Shown piece by piece: positions 1 through 10,200 of a stretch of DNA of 64,000 nt (its first letter is position 1; each line of letters starts with the position of its first letter). The DNA comes from Durusdinium trenchii (taxonomy: Eukaryota; Sar; Dinophyceae; Suessiales; Symbiodiniaceae): the NCBI GenBank assembly GCA_963970005.1, contig CAXAMN010025251.1:368713-432712 (forward strand), read 5' to 3'. The notes beneath the pieces are model-generated. The model saw only the letters and a program-made list of their open reading frames with translations, did no database searches and had not been told where the DNA came from. A program made the translations under genes and the position numbers.

Positions 1-3000
1 CGGCCCATGGGGCTCTCTGAGATGCCACTGATAGTCAGAACTTCTTCAACTTTACTGTCGACGGAGGGATCCCCCGTTTCTGCTGAGCAAAGAAGCACTG
101 CTCCATAGGACGCATCCTTCCAGGCTTTCTGCAGCATCTCTTGTTCGTAGCCCCTGACCGAACCGTGATTTTTGGCCTTCTCCCTATTTGGGGGTTTAGT
201 GGACCGGCTGGGCACTCCCTCATCTACGCACATTTTGAGATACTTGGAGTGTTCCTCGGAGAGTCCCCGGAGCCGCCCCTCTTGGGCCTCAGCGAGATGC
301 TCCCCGTCCCGCCGGATCCTGGCTTTGTTCACTTGTCTCGCTGCTTCAGCAACTGACGCGGTGCATAAGAGGAGCTGGTTCCCCCTCTTGGCTGCCTCTT
401 CTGCTGCTTCTTTCGAAAATGGTGCTTGGCATGCTTCCAAGTATTCTTTCGCCAGTCTTTCTTTCTCTTCCCCGGCCCATCCAGCCTTGGTGTCCTCCGC
501 TCCAACCTGACCGCTCGGGCTTTCGCTTTCAGTGCGGTTGGATGGGGGGGTGTCGTGTTTGGCTGGTGCGGCCGTGCTTCTGAGAGTTTCGGCGTCAGCG
601 GAAAGATCTGCCCCCCCCCTTGTTGAGTGTTCTCCGCAAAAGGGGCACTCAGCCTCCATGTTGGGCTGGATCAGCCCACATCCACCGCAGGGCTGGTAGT
701 GGGGGCATTCCCCGGTCTGTGGCCCCGGTGGTTTGTCCGCGGTTGTCGTACCAAGGGAACGTTCAACACTCTTTGCACCGTCTGAGGGCCAGGCGGGGCA
801 TTGAAGGTCTTGCCAGCAGACCTCCAGGGCGTGGAGAGCGGAACGCTCTTGGAGGTATTTCTCCCAATGCCATTCCTGGAAAGCCGCTTTCACCGTGAGA
901 CCCCATGCCGCGCACAGGGCTGGGGCATACTGTTGGGCAATCCGAGTTAGGGGCACGCCGGGAATGGGACTGCTGCCCTTAAGTGGAGCGTGCGTGTGTT
1001 TAGCACTTACCCCAGGGCAAGCCCGTGCTAGGAAGAGTAATGCCCAGGGATAGAGCTCGGGGGAAACTAGCCACCAAGACTTCTTCCTATGGTACTCGGC
1101 ATCACTACCTGCTGGTGGGCCCAAGCCCCACGCGCACGTGGCCATTGGGACGATTCGGGCGCCTGTCTGCTGGCGTAACTTCTTCATGCAAGGCAGGTCC
1201 CAAAGCTTTGGATATCTGCCTGAAGGTGCGCTACTTTCAATGGCAAACAGTCTTCCGTTTTCACTAAGAATGGTTGCCAACTCGGCGGCGAAGGCAGCAT
1301 CTTCATTCCCCTGGATTTCATTAGGGATGATCCCTTCCCCTTCTGGATGCTCCCAAGTTCTAGTTCCCCCGTTTTTCAGCTGATGATCGCAGAAGGAGGT
1401 GCAAACCACACCCAGCTGCCAGACGTTCGGGACGTCCGGCCCAGGCGGAGCGCCTGCGAGACCTTTCAATCGGCTTTGGATGTCTGGATTCCGCAGATCG
1501 TGATCGGGTTTGTACCCTTGTTGGCGAAGGGGGTCTTCAAAGTATTCAAGTGGTTCCCCACATGGAATCCCCTGGTACTCCAGCCCTTTGGTCCATCCAG
1601 CCCATCCAGCGTACACTTCCTGTCCCACTGGGCCATACGCGAACGCCGGCCGGTGCCGTAGAGGTGTACCGCCTCGGGTCAGGGCTTGGGAGTCTTCCTC
1701 AAGGCAAGACTCCAGAGATGCCGGGGGTTGTGACACAGGTTCTCCTACTCGGTAGGGACGTTTCTGCTGTTGTTGGCATCTGGCCCATGTGGGGAGCTTC
1801 GCCGGGACCAGCTGGTCTTCCAGCCTGCTGTTGTCCAACGCTTCTGCCCAGGGTTCCACCGTCAGTTCACGGGATATTTTCTGTTCCCGCCTGAGCGATT
1901 GGATCAGCCTCGTGGGTGATTCTGGTTGGAGCAACCTCATATGCCCTCGATGAATGCTAACGAAGACTGAAATGCTGCCATCCGACCCCTCTCCATGCAA
2001 CAGGTCAACCTCCATACGTCCGAAGTAGGAAATCCGCATGACCACCAGTGTCACCCCTTTGAGTTCGTCCCGTGACAAAGTTTGGAGTGTACGGTAATCC
2101 TTTTCATGGTGGGGGTAGACACAGTCATGTATGTTCTGCCTCAGGAAGTGTTCTGTCTCTGTGATCCAAGCGGGCGGATCGCCCAGATGCGCTTGGGCAG
2201 CCACGCCCTCCTCCCAGAGTGTCCTGCGCAAGGTGCAGGCCCTTTGAACACATGTGTCCTGTTTGGCTTGTGGATGTGCGGCCAGTGCGATTCCAATGCC
2301 AACATGGAGGGGGAGACATTGCCTTTCTTCAAACTCCTGAGGGTTCCCTAGGGGGACACCGGTGTCGGCGGCCCTCAACTTGTCTTGAAAGTCTAGACAT
2401 GCAATAGCACCAGCTTCGTGCAGTCTTCCAAACAATTTGAGGCTACCTCGGCCAACCTCCCCTTCCCAGACCAATGGTTCGAACTCCGCATCAGCTTTAT
2501 GCCCAGCCTTTGGTGTGTGTTTCAACCCTTCGAGCTGGCGACACGCCTCCTCGGCGAGGGTCGGATGACCTTGTTCGGCGGCCTCCTCAAGAATGGTCGG
2601 CAGGTCGACGTCTTGCTGTGCATCCTCTGCTGCCATGAGCCTAGCGATGACATGGGATCGTAGATAATCGGAGGGGTCCTTGAGAGTCTGCAGTACGCCA
2701 CTGGCCTCCAAAGTTTCCCATCTTTGGATCCGTGATCTCTCTTCATCAGAGAGCGCTTCCTCATCCCTGGGATCGGAGCAGAGGGGTTCCCTTCTAGGGA
2801 CTTCTAGCCAGCCCGGATCGGGCCCTTTCACAGCTTCTTCAAGATCCGCCTCAAGTTGGGTCAGCGGGACTCGGTAATCCTCTGGGACCTCCCAATCGGG
2901 CTCACCCGCCTTGTCTTCATCATCGCCGCCTCCTTCCGGTTCATGGCCAGCCTTAGCTTTGGATTTTGGTTTACCCTTTCCTTTGGCTTTTGGGGTTGGC

Positions 3001-6000
3001 TGCATTTTCTCGGCTTTCTCAGCCGCTGCCTGAGCTCTCAGTTGTGCGACCCTCCCATCGACTTCCTTGGGATCGATTTTGGGTCCCCCTTTCAAGCCGC
3101 CTCTCCTAATGACTTGCATAGCATCTGTATAGTCTAGCTTTCCAAGTCCCGGCAACGGCTCATGGGCGTGCTGACACTTGGAGCCTCGGCTACACCCCAT
3201 GTGGGTCGCTGCATCCCAGCAGATTGGTTTTCCCGACTTTGAGTCCTTGGGTGCATGTTCAACTGACCGGGGTGCCTCAGACTGGAGCAGTCTCTTCCCC
3301 GCCGGATAAGCGGGCTTGTTTCCAGAAGGGAGGGCTCCCCCCGAAGTGGGCGGAACATCTTTGAGAACGAGCTTTGGTGCCTTCCCGGGTTTATCATCAT
3401 CTCCCCCTTCGACTGACTCTGCACCTCCGGCAATTTTGCGAGTGTTCTTCAGGTTCTGATCATGAAGCTGCTTATGGAGGAGTCTTGACATCTGCCTCTG
3501 TTGCCTAGGAATGACCACTGTCTGGTAATACCCGGCTGGGTCGGCCAAATCCCAAATCCTGGGGAATTGAAAGTTGGCTTGACCGTCCGCTCCTGGGGCA
3601 AGGGCAAGCAATTTGAGGTCTTCCAGCCTGGGATTCTCCGTTCCGCAAATTGAGCACAGCTTCCTACGACTTTCTCGCAAGTCCTCCCCCCAGGCCGCCA
3701 CCAATTCCTCGTAGAGTTCGATGCAGTAAGCGGCTGGGAAGGCATGTTCATCTTCTTCATGGGCTTCTTTGAGGGCGGTAAGGCATTCCATCCTTTCTGC
3801 GACATGCTCGGTTCCGTAACATGATCCGAAGACCCTGACGGAATTTTCGGCATACCGGAGCCAGGTGTTGAAAACCCCAGGTGGTTTCACTCGACCCTCA
3901 ATTTTGTTGTCGCTGGGGGGGTGCCAGTTGTCCAGCTGCTCGGAGCGAGCTGTAACGCAATCACTGGCGTGTACCGTGTATGGCTCCACTCCTCCCCACC
4001 AGAAACCTGCAATGCCCAGCATGAGACGATTTGTCATAAGGACTGGCCATTTGATGAGATGCAACATGTGACGAGAATGCATAGCGATGCGTTTGCAAGC
4101 ATGGTAAAGTTCCTTGCCATAGACCCCGGGGGCTATCTCCACCGTCAGGGTCCCGCATCCTCTGGCGAGGAAAACATTAATGTTTTCGGCTTCCCGAACT
4201 GAAGTCAGCGATCCTTTTGTGAGGTTCTTCTCCTCGTCCTGTGCTTTACGCAAGCCATCAATGGCATGGATAATCCTATCAGCGTTCTGAACTTGGGTGG
4301 CTTCTCCTAGACTCTCCCCGAAGGTAGCTCCTGCTCTTTCTTCCCCAAACTGGTGGCCTCCCACCGCCGGCTTTACCAAGCCTTTGGAGCCGCTTGACCT
4401 CTTTGGAAAAAGGGACATCCCTCCCCCTCCTTGCCCCGGCATGGTAGCCCCCAGCAGGGGGTTTGGGATTCTCTTGGATCCTGGGATAACGAGGACATGG
4501 CCCGAGGCGGGTTCACTTGGAGCAGGGGCAGGAATTTGCGGGGTCATCACTTTGAACGGCCCTTCCAACCCTGGTGGGGTACGTGATGGGGCCGGAGCAG
4601 CAGGTCGAATGGCACTTTCTAGTGGCTTCTTTGGGATCCCGAACTGCTGCATGAGGGTGGTCGGATCGACCTCAAAAGCAGTGGCTACCGTTTGCACTGT
4701 TTCAGCGCTCAAATCTCCTGGTGAGTGTGCTAACAATGTGTCTCGTGCTGCATTGAGACGCGCTCCGGTATCCACTTCATCATCAACTGGGAAAGGGGGA
4801 ATGTCAGGTAAATCTTCTCCCGTACCATCTTCTACAGCTGTCGGTCTCGGAGGTGTCATGAATTCCTTCTTCTTGTGTTGATGTGTGACAACATAAGCTT
4901 CAGCATGAGGGAGAACCTCCTGTTGAAGATGACTACAAATCCATGTCTTGCCCGATTGGAACGAGGGAGACTCGCCATCAGTCACCTGGCCGTCCCATGC
5001 TTGGAGCAAGAGGGCTTGCTCTTCGGTGACCTGACTACACAGGAATGAAATCCCTTTCCCGACGGACTCTTCATGGGAGGCTTGAAGGAAGTCATCAATC
5101 CATTCCCTACAAATCCGTCCGTGTCCATCATCCCTGGGGGGGGGGCGCAACTGCGAGAGGTGGACCACCCCTTGAACTTTGAGGGCAGGGATGTCAATTT
5201 CAACCTTCTCCTGAGCTCGGCTAGATGTAGCGACTCCAGTAACCCGCCCCAAAAACGCGACCCATCTTGGCGGACCTTCCCCGTTCTGGAGGGACTTGAA
5301 TCTGATTAGTGAGATGCATGGGCCTTGAAGAAGCCTGCCTTCCGCTTGATGCTGGAACTGAGATTGGGGCCCTGCTGAGGAAGCGCGTGCCTTGGGCTGG
5401 CTAGTGGCAGCTCTACGCTTTGGGCGGCTACTGCGGGCTTGAGGAGAGACCCCCCGTTGATCCTCAAAGTGACCTTCAACTCCTGAGGATGGTTCTTCTG
5501 CTTCTGGATTGCTCCCGTCGCTCTCCCAGGTAACCTTGCGTTTGCTGCGCACCGAGCTACCAACATCCATCAGGTGATGCTTGCATAGGGGGACCCCTTG
5601 TTTGGCTCCATCGTGTGACTCATAACATGAGAGTACGCTACACTTGCGTCCGGAACATGCTGCCACATACAACTGTCGATGGTGATCACACAAGCGGACC
5701 GCTTGCCTGCCCTTGACATCGGAAAGACCCTTGTCACATTCAAGGAGTCGGACCGACTCCCCAGCCGCTTGATCCCGACATGGTTCATTGGCTAAGGCTC
5801 GCGGCTTGCCACCATGGGTCAATCCAACTAGGACGGCCTCGCAAGGATCTTCCAGGACCTCAGCTTCAGATTCCGACTCAGGGTCAAGGGGACGGAGACC
5901 TCCATGGTCCTGGATGGTACGGGTTGGTTGAGGGGTATCCATCAGATATCGAAGGAGCGTCCACCCAGAGAGTACCCCGACCATCTTCCAGACGGATCGT

Positions 6001-6371
6001 CCGACACTTCTGAAACGTCTGGTAAAGAGCACCATCAGTCGCCTGGTGGACCACCCGGCGTACGCTCCCAAATCTACCACACTGTTGGCATCCACCACTG
6101 CGTAGGTTTTGCAGTGTATACCCGGTGTAGGGTGGTTCTCAAGACTACACTGCATTTCCCGGCAAAGGTGGACTTTACTCTCTCCTTCCAAAACCTGCCT
6201 CAGATTTCGATGGGAAACACCTCGAACTTCTCTCAGCCGAACCCAAAGCCCATTCCGATCAACGCGTGCCCAGTGGTCGCAATCGGGTTTGACCCTCGCT
6301 GCCTGGCCATTGAGCAGAAGCACCACATCGTTGGGCTTTCTCTCAGTCACAAACTCACTTATATAACCCAT
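1..6371 (-). CDS. Giant retroelement-like polyprotein, N-terminal 2,123 codons (runs off left edge)
   Basis: I checked every codon of this minus frame: there is no stop from the ATG at 6371-6369 to the window edge. The first upstream in-frame stop is at 6395-6393, so this is the natural start. Regions in order: an N-terminal part ending in a Cys/His-rich stretch with two LC-x-HH motifs (about 5750-5570); a long low-complexity linker; a helical segment with CSICG (about 3640); a CCCH zinc finger (3221-3162); a K/E-rich linker; a methyltransferase-like block (about 1440-890); a zinc ribbon (707-636); a charged helical segment; and, in the last 80 codons, a segment that by position could begin a reverse transcriptase. 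The order resembles Gag-Pol polyproteins of dinoflagellate retroelements, but the RT class lies outside the window. No LTR was identified at its 5' end. Confidence is high that it is coding, moderate for retroelement. Confidence 0.8.
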   Translation of the reverse strand, partial: MGYISEFVTERKPNDVVLLLNGQAARVKPDCDHWARVDRNGLWVRLREVRGVSHRNLRQVLEGESKVHLCREMQCSLENHPTPGIHCKTYAVVDANSVVDLGAYAGWSTRRLMVLFTRRFRSVGRSVWKMVGVLSGWTLLRYLMDTPQPTRTIQDHGGLRPLDPESESEAEVLEDPCEAVLVGLTHGGKPRALANEPCRDQAAGESVRLLECDKGLSDVKGRQAVRLCDHHRQLYVAACSGRKCSVLSCYESHDGAKQGVPLCKHHLMDVGSSVRSKRKVTWESDGSNPEAEEPSSGVEGHFEDQRGVSPQARSSRPKRRAATSQPKARASSAGPQSQFQHQAEGRLLQGPCISLIRFKSLQNGEGPPRWVAFLGRVTGVATSSRAQEKVEIDIPALKVQGVVHLSQLRPPPRDDGHGRICREWIDDFLQASHEESVGKGISFLCSQVTEEQALLLQAWDGQVTDGESPSFQSGKTWICSHLQQEVLPHAEAYVVTHQHKKKEFMTPPRPTAVEDGTGEDLPDIPPFPVDDEVDTGARLNAARDTLLAHSPGDLSAETVQTVATAFEVDPTTLMQQFGIPKKPLESAIRPAAPAPSRTPPGLEGPFKVMTPQIPAPAPSEPASGHVLVIPGSKRIPNPLLGATMPGQGGGGMSLFPKRSSGSKGLVKPAVGGHQFGEERAGATFGESLGEATQVQNADRIIHAIDGLRKAQDEEKNLTKGSLTSVREAENINVFLARGCGTLTVEIAPGVYGKELYHACKRIAMHSRHMLHLIKWPVLMTNRLMLGIAGFWWGGVEPYTVHASDCVTARSEQLDNWHPPSDNKIEGRVKPPGVFNTWLRYAENSVRVFGSCYGTEHVAERMECLTALKEAHEEDEHAFPAAYCIELYEELVAAWGEDLRESRRKLCSICGTENPRLEDLKLLALAPGADGQANFQFPRIWDLADPAGYYQTVVIPRQQRQMSRLLHKQLHDQNLKNTRKIAGGAESVEGGDDDKPGKAPKLVLKDVPPTSGGALPSGNKPAYPAGKRLLQSEAPRSVEHAPKDSKSGKPICWDAATHMGCSRGSKCQHAHEPLPGLGKLDYTDAMQVIRRGGLKGGPKIDPKEVDGRVAQLRAQAAAEKAEKMQPTPKAKGKGKPKSKAKAGHEPEGGGDDEDKAGEPDWEVPEDYRVPLTQLEADLEEAVKGPDPGWLEVPRREPLCSDPRDEEALSDEERSRIQRWETLEASGVLQTLKDPSDYLRSHVIARLMAAEDAQQDVDLPTILEEAAEQGHPTLAEEACRQLEGLKHTPKAGHKADAEFEPLVWEGEVGRGSLKLFGRLHEAGAIACLDFQDKLRAADTGVPLGNPQEFEERQCLPLHVGIGIALAAHPQAKQDTCVQRACTLRRTLWEEGVAAQAHLGDPPAWITETEHFLRQNIHDCVYPHHEKDYRTLQTLSRDELKGVTLVVMRISYFGRMEVDLLHGEGSDGSISVFVSIHRGHMRLLQPESPTRLIQSLRREQKISRELTVEPWAEALDNSRLEDQLVPAKLPTWARCQQQQKRPYRVGEPVSQPPASLESCLEEDSQALTRGGTPLRHRPAFAYGPVGQEVYAGWAGWTKGLEYQGIPCGEPLEYFEDPLRQQGYKPDHDLRNPDIQSRLKGLAGAPPGPDVPNVWQLGVVCTSFCDHQLKNGGTRTWEHPEGEGIIPNEIQGNEDAAFAAELATILSENGRLFAIESSAPSGRYPKLWDLPCMKKLRQQTGARIVPMATCAWGLGPPAGSDAEYHRKKSWWLVSPELYPWALLFLARACPGVSAKHTHAPLKGSSPIPGVPLTRIAQQYAPALCAAWGLTVKAAFQEWHWEKYLQERSALHALEVCWQDLQCPAWPSDGAKSVERSLGTTTADKPPGPQTGECPHYQPCGGCGLIQPNMEAECPFCGEHSTRGGADLSADAETLRSTAAPAKHDTPPSNRTESESPSGQVGAEDTKAGWAGEEKERLAKEYLEACQAPFSKEAAEEAAKRGNQLLLCTASVAEAARQVNKARIRRDGEHLAEAQEGRLRGLSEEHSKYLKMCVDEGVPSRSTKPPNREKAKNHGSVRGYEQEMLQKAWKDASYGAVLLCSAETGDPSVDSKVEEVLTISGISESPMG
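636..707 (-). other. Zinc ribbon in the minus-strand polyprotein
   Basis: The segment has CPHYQPCGGCG followed about ten residues later by CPFCG. Two closely spaced Cys pairs make a zinc-ribbon fold likely. It lies between the methyltransferase-like block and the possible RT start. Confidence 0.6.
890..1440 (-). other. Methyltransferase-like block in the minus-strand polyprotein
   Basis: Residues about 1645-1827 read GVVCTSFC, then NGGTRTWEHPEG, an LFAIESSAPSGRYP segment, TCAWGLGP, HRKKSWW, then C-x5-H-x-H and a final AQQY..AL.AAW helix. The order (Cys followed by T-x-F, E-x-P-like turn, basic segment before a W/T, Cys/His tail) parallels the blocks in the two other elements of this window and resembles C5-cytosine methyltransferases of phage type. 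The Pro-Pro before the putative catalytic Cys is replaced by Val-Val. The assignment is by motif order only. Confidence 0.45.
3162..3221 (-). other. CCCH zinc finger in the minus-strand polyprotein
   Basis: Read on the minus strand, the residues have exact C-x8-C-x5-C-x3-H spacing (Cys codons at 3219, 3192 and 3174, His codon at 3162). This is the canonical CCCH RNA-binding finger. It probably does the nucleic-acid-binding job that a CCHC knuckle does in other Gag proteins. A second, different zinc ribbon lies closer to the left edge. Confidence 0.8.
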
Positions 6372-6466
6372 GTCAAAAAGGAGCCAAACGCATCACCACA
6401 CACACACACACATCTCATCTAACTTATAGCACCTCTAGCCGCCACTCAGATGGCCACCAGGCACAG

Positions 6467-7041
6467 CTCTATGACATCCAGCTGCTCAGTGCCTCGGCCA
6501 AGGCCTTTGCCGCAGTGCGCGGGGACGGGCAGCTGATCACCTGTGGCCATCCAAGTTCCGGTGGATGGGCCCCACCTACCGTGGTGAAGACGCTGCATGG
6601 CCAGGCGGGGTGGCGGAGTGGTGTGGAGTCTGCGGTTTGGACCAGATGGGCCTTCTTCACCCTTGCTCTGTAGAACCTCTCCGCTGTTCGCATCCTGCGA
6701 TCCAGCGCGTTCGCACCTACTTCGCCGCGCCCGGGGCGGATGTTCCGCAACCGAAGGTCAAGGAGATTGCCGCCTCGGAGAATGCCTTCGTGGCGATTTG
6801 CCCCAGCGGCCGCGTCGTAGCCTGGGGCGACCCCGATTCCGGCGGCGACCTGGGTGGTGCTGCTACCCAGCTGGCAGCAGCACGGGTGCGGGCGATCACC
6901 GCGACAGACCATGCATTTGCTGCATTGCTGATGGATGGCGGAGTCGTGGCCTGGGGGCATAGCTATTCTGGGGGAGATTGCAAGTCGGTACAGAAGAAGC
7001 TGTACAACATCTCCCAAATTTCGGCGTCGATGAGCCTTCGA
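6467..7041 (+). CDS. RCC1-like repeat protein, 5' exons
   Basis: Two open segments in different frames carry RCC1/HERC-type repeats. The first (from 6467) has AKAFAAVRGDGQLITCGHP and an SSGG turn. The second (about 6735-7041) has ENAFVAICPSGRVVAWGDPD, SGGD, then HAFAALLMDGGVVAWGHSYSGGD. The pattern FAA-x-DG-xVVAWG-x-GGD is the core of the repeat; each repeat is one propeller blade in RCC1 proteins. The frame change between the two segments is best explained by an intron, although I cannot fix its ends. Further blades lie at 15839-15930, 16880-16975 and 17540-17690, so the retrotransposon at 7102-15647 probably sits in an intron of the gene. The gene start is not seen and may be cut by the minus-strand element to the left. 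Confidence 0.6.
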
Positions 7042-7096
7042 TGGGTTCAGTAATGATGTGATATTTTCTGTGTTTTTTTCATAAAAAATACTATGT

Positions 7097-7101
7097 ATAA
7101 T
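7097..7101 (+). repeat. Target-site duplication, left copy (ATAAT)
   Basis: ATAAT directly precedes the 5' LTR and is repeated exactly after the 3' LTR at 15648-15652. A 5-bp duplication is usual for Copia-type integrase. The right copy lies in an AT-rich stretch, so some chance agreement is possible, but its position right at TG...CA ends makes it convincing. Confidence 0.85.
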
Positions 7102-7221
7102 TGCATTTCGAGAAGACCACCTTGGTCAAAAGCTGATGCCATAAACGTTGGCTCAAGCCGAGCGCGCAATGGTCAAAAGTGACCGCAGAAACCCCAGGTT
7201 CCAGCTACCACTGTGCATGCA
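7102..7221 (+). repeat. 5' LTR (120 bp)
   Basis: The LTR is short, TG...CA, with TGCAT/ATGCA inverted termini. It is 119/120 identical to 15528-15647. It contains TTGGCTCAAG at 7148-7157, which matches the 3' end of the dinoflagellate spliced leader. An LTR this short must hold a compact promoter; I see no TATA box. Confidence 0.95.
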
Positions 7222-7222
7222 G

Positions 7223-7235
7223 TGGTAGCGGAGCC
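7223..7235 (+). other. Primer binding site, initiator-Met-tRNA type
   Basis: TGGTAGCGGAGCC starts one base after the 5' LTR. It begins with TGG (complement of the tRNA CCA end) and resembles the initiator-tRNA-Met type site (TGGTA-x-CAGAG-like) common in Copia elements. The exact dinoflagellate tRNA was not available to compare. Confidence 0.7.
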
Positions 7236-7266
7236 GGTTTCGTCCAGGGACCGCGTGATAGGCGCC

Positions 7267-10200
7267 ATGGATCATCCTGCTCCTCCTCCTGGTTTTGCTC
7301 CCGAGGATGCCAACTGGCAGACCACGGCCAACAGGCCTACCGGCCCTGCGGCCACCGAAGGCCATTCGGCCGGTGCTGGATCACTGTCCTCTGATGGGAG
7401 TGACCCTTGGGTTCGTCGCGACCCGTGGACACGACTGCCCGCCCAGGAGAACGTGAACACGGACTACTTGCAGTTCCTGCAATGGCGACAAGGCCTTGAG
7501 GCTGGACCGGCGACACCTCCCACCGGAGCACAAGTGACACCTCCGGTACGACACGATTTTGTTCGCCTTGGAGCCCAACCAGAACTGCATCCACTACATT
7601 GCGGACAGGCTGCACGAGAGGAAGCCGAACGTACCACCGCAGGTCCTCCTCCAGAATGGGATGGGGCTAAGATGGAGTTCCGCGACTACAAGATCAAGGC
7701 GAAGCTTTGGCTGCGGACGACTCGAACTCCACCTACCGCCAGAGGACCTATGTTGCTCAAGGGCCTAACCGGCCCCCCTTGGGAGCATATGAAATTCCTT
7801 GCAGCCGACGATGGTTGGTTGGATAATCCCGATAACGGTCGAATCCTCATCAACCTGATGGACACCAAGGAGTACTATGGAGAAGAGGAGAGGGAATCCA
7901 TGCTGGCGGCGTGCAGCCGCATCACTTTTCATCTTCGCCGAGCCAAAGGGGAGAAGGCTCAGGCCTTTATGCTGCGTTGGGATGACGCAGAACGCAGGGT
8001 GAAAGAGAAGGGCGTTAACCTTCCGGGAGAATATCAGGGCTTTCTCCTGGTAACAGCTCTTCAGTTGACAAGTGACCAAATCAAATTGCTGCTCAACTAC
8101 ACTCGTGGCTCCCTTCAGGTCTCGGATGTCAAGGCCTGGCTACGGATCCACGAGACGGACCTCGACATCACCACCCTCGGAAATGATAAGAAGAAGTCCA
8201 CCAATGAGGTCCACACCATCTATGAGGAGACGGTCCAGGAAGAGGGAGACGTTCTGGACATCGAGGGCGACCTGGTCCAGGACGAAGACACGGAGATGTT
8301 GCTAACCACCTTGGCCGAGATGTCCGATGGAGAAAACGATGGACAGACCACCACGGAGATCAGCGAGGGCGAGGCTAAAGAGGTCCTTCTGACTATGCTG
8401 AAGGAGCGCCCTCGTACCAGATCTTTTCAAGGGGCGATGAAGGCCAAGAAGAACCGTGATCTAGCTCGAGGTTTTGGAGCTGGCCGTGACGGAGCCCTTC
8501 GACCAGGAACTTACAAAGTGTCAATCGAAGAACTGAAACGTCGGACGAAGTGTCACCGATGCCAGGAGGTGGGTCACTGGAGTCGAGAATGTCCCAACAA
8601 GGGACAGGGCAAAGGAGACGGAAAACCCAAAGACATCCACTACATCACGGCGGAGACCTCCGACGAGATTGAGTTCCTCTACCTGGATGCTGACGCGGCT
8701 AGCCATTCCGACCCGACCGCCAAGGACACTCAAGCGGAGTTTGTATACATGAGCGTGCCGCCGATCATCACCCATGAGATTCTTACTATGGAAACCTCTG
8801 TTGAAGCTGGTTGCGCTACAATAGATACGGGGTGTCAACGGATGGCCATCGGTCTTGATGCTCTAGAAAGGTACCAAAACCTTCTGCCCCCGGAACTGTT
8901 CATTCGATTTCGTCGAGAACGACACCAGTTTCGAAGTGTTCATCAAACGTCGTGCACAGAAAGGGTGGCAATTATGCCCAGTTCACTTGGCCCCCGAGGG
9001 AGCTACCTCAAGCCTGCCATTTTTGAAGATGAACCATGTCGTAGTGCACCCTTTTTGATCAGCTTGCCCTTCCTCCTGCATTGTGGCATTCAACTACATT
9101 TAGACCCCACTTTTGGACTTCTGTTGAGATCGAAGAAACTGGGTTTTTCAGCCAGATGTCATTTGGGTCCGACGGGTGCCTTGAGAGTCTTTTTACAAGA
9201 TTTTTCAGAAGATCAAATTCGGCGATTGGCAGGGACACAGGACAGCAAACATGTCGAGTATGAGCTATTACGAACGGAGCATTCAGCTGGCTCAACAGAG
9301 ACCGCTCGGTCGTCCCATCCAGCTCGTCCGGCGAGTGAACATGCAGAGCCGCCCCAAAATAACCGCACCGAGGCAGAGGAGAGCATTTCTATGATTCGAG
9401 CGTGGTACCGGATGGTACTACGTCTTTTCGTCATGATCACCCAAGCTCTTCGACACCAAGCTCTCTCTCAGATCCGCATCCCAGGACCACGGGGCATGAG
9501 GTCCCGACAGATCATCCAGTCTGCCGATCTCTTAGAGGTGGAGGAGTTGGACGAGATCGTCAACCACTTGGGGGAGAAGCTGCAGGAACGAAGCCTCCAG
9601 GAGGCACGAGCCCGATATCCATCTCCGATGACGGAGGCATCCCAGTCCACCGACACCGACACACCGACCGAGTGGAGCAAGGTCACCGCAGCAATCCCCA
9701 CGGGACCGGAAGCCAATATGTGGCAGATCCCCCAGGGACTGGATCTCCGATCAGCCCCGCAGTGCCACTGCCAGCTCAAGACCAAGCTGTACACCTCCAT
9801 GACGCAGAAGAACCACCAGCGGCTCTTCTGGCGTTGCCCCCGAGGACGAGATCAACAATGCCGCTTTTTCCAGTGGTTGGACCTTCCCAAGAACTTGAAA
9901 AACCCGCCAGTCGACTTCCGGGACGATCCGACCTTGGAGGAGCTGCGACTACTGTTTCAGTCACAGTGTCCACACAAGAAGACCACCAAACAGGGGAGCA
10001 ACGGATTCCGGGTGAGGGAGACCTGCAAGGAGTGTGGCAAGGTGCTCATCGACGAGATCACCGAGACGGGGAAGATGCACAATCAGTCCAAGGATCAGAA
10101 GGCAGCATCCACCTCATCAAGGAGCTACACACCCTCGCTGGCTCCAGGGACCCCGTCGCCAGTGGAGGAGTACGATTACCAGGAATTTCTTCAATGGAGG

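Noticed and set aside
3134-3853. Two minus-strand ORFs of about 100-134 codons in another frame
   Set aside because: They overlap the 2,123-codon frame and have no motifs; they are shadows.
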